IMG/VR virus record: IMGVR_UViG_3300000227_000003
Coordinates: 52,173 to 75,234 of that record
Origin: a virus
Direction: 5' to 3' (one strand)
Length of the DNA: 23,062 bases
Shown: piece after piece, positions 22,689 to 23,062 of the stretch
How the letters are laid out: each line of letters starts with the position of its first letter
Numbering within the stretch: the stretch's first letter is position 1
Notes under the pieces: model-generated
Database searches by the model: none
What the model was told of the DNA's origin: nothing
The model's input: only the letters and a program-made list of their open reading frames with translations
Program-made: the position numbers and the translations under genes

Positions 22689-22910
22689 ATGTTTGAAAAT
22701 AAAATAAAAATGATATTAATAATTCATCAAAAGGGTGTAGATGAATTAAAAAAGAGATACGTAGAATTGAGAGATAAAGAAAAGGAAGGGATGATAACAA
22801 ATGAAGAGAGTGATGAAATGATAATTGTAAAAATGCGAATGCTAAATAATTTTTTATTAGATGAGAATGAATTGGATGATGATGATATAATAAAATACAT
22901 ATACAAATAA
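22689..22910 (+). CDS. Small charged protein, unknown function
   Basis: A 73-residue protein beginning MFENKIKMILIIHQKGVDEL, followed by a charged helix (KKRYVELRDKEKEGMITNEE) and an acidic end (DENELDDDDIIKYIYK). The start has an AGGA six bases upstream, one of very few Shine-Dalgarno-like sites in this window. The helix-rich composition would suit a small regulatory or structural protein. Its purine-rich codons differ from all upstream genes. No family recognised. Confidence 0.5.
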   Translation: MFENKIKMILIIHQKGVDELKKRYVELRDKEKEGMITNEESDEMIIVKMRMLNNFLLDENELDDDDIIKYIYK

Positions 22911-23020
22911 AAAATAGTAATGCTAAAAATAATAAAATGGGACATGAAGAAATAAAAAAAACATAGGAGCAAAATAGAAGAAGAATAAATATAATAATAA
23001 GTTATCCAACACCCTAAAAG

Positions 23021-23062
23021 ATGACACCACAGGAAATAAATCTACTTAAATTTTCAAGACTT
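23021..23062 (+). CDS. Start of a gene running off the window
   Basis: ATG at 23021 opens 14 codons, MTPQEINLLKFSRL, up to the last base. There is no stop, and the amino acid composition is less biased than in the A-rich DNA before it. Too short for any assignment; it could be chance. Confidence 0.35.
   Translation, partial: MTPQEINLLKFSRL

Noticed and set aside
22597-22972. Hydrophobic minus-strand open frames
   Set aside because: They are the reverse complement of the purine-rich small gene at 22689 and its flanks; Ser/Phe/Leu-rich products are what such DNA always gives.
1-23062. Use of an alternative genetic code (stop recoding) to explain the broken genes
   Set aside because: TAA ends most intact genes, TGA and TAG also end genes normally, and the broken genes need frameshifts as well.

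Overview
The window is about 80% A+T and looks like part of a large double-stranded DNA phage (or prophage) genome, probably infecting a Bacteroidota host. Genes are short and closely packed in long same-strand runs, with frequent small overlaps. Most genes stop with TAA, and the standard bacterial code fits. Shine-Dalgarno sites are almost absent. Several upstream regions carry TTG ... TAnnTTTG/TAnnTTTA elements, the -33/-7 pattern known from Bacteroidota. No tRNA, rRNA or CRISPR array was seen.

Layout. (1) 1-9229, plus strand: the tail of a conserved gene, a membrane-anchored coiled-coil protein, a 930-residue multidomain protein (probably virion-associated), small membrane proteins, an N-acetylmuramoyl-L-alanine amidase, several unknown proteins, a DnaQ/PolB-type exonuclease-like protein and a patatin-like protein. 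(2) 9223-13679, minus strand: an M23 peptidase, a GNAT-like protein, two secreted proteins (one with a 3D/RlpA-like double-psi barrel), membrane proteins and a DEDDh exonuclease, plus a 46-residue membrane protein found by reading the gap. (3) 13825-18346, plus strand: an ATP-grasp protein, a zinc-ribbon protein, dihydrofolate reductase, a Dda/RecD2-like helicase and a DUF6717-like protein; this is a nucleotide and DNA metabolism module. (4) 18369-22305: an accessory stretch of different character. It holds a broken ADP-ribosyltransferase gene, a conserved phage protein between GC-rich hairpins, a broken Nudix gene, a possible second ADP-ribosyltransferase-fold protein, an HExxH metallopeptidase and a decayed coding remnant. 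(5) 22450-23062: inverted repeats mark an abrupt change to A-rich plus-strand sequence with a small ORF and the first codons of a gene that leaves the window.

How it fits together. Three cell-wall enzymes (amidase, M23 peptidase, 3D-type protein) point to lysis or entry. DHFR, the helicase and the exonucleases support replication. Control is suggested by a promoter-like motif present three times with fixed spacing (TTGTAACA-N12-TTTCGTAT), by several strong hairpin terminators, and by a promoter-terminator pair that could make a short RNA of about 75 nt.

Most notable points: the fixed-spacing promoter family; the possible small RNA at 19160-19234; the run of decaying ADP-ribose and polyvalent-type genes; and several intact enzymes (patatin-like, exonuclease-like, ATP-grasp) that appear to lack a key acidic residue. 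Function names rest on motifs read by eye, without database searches.
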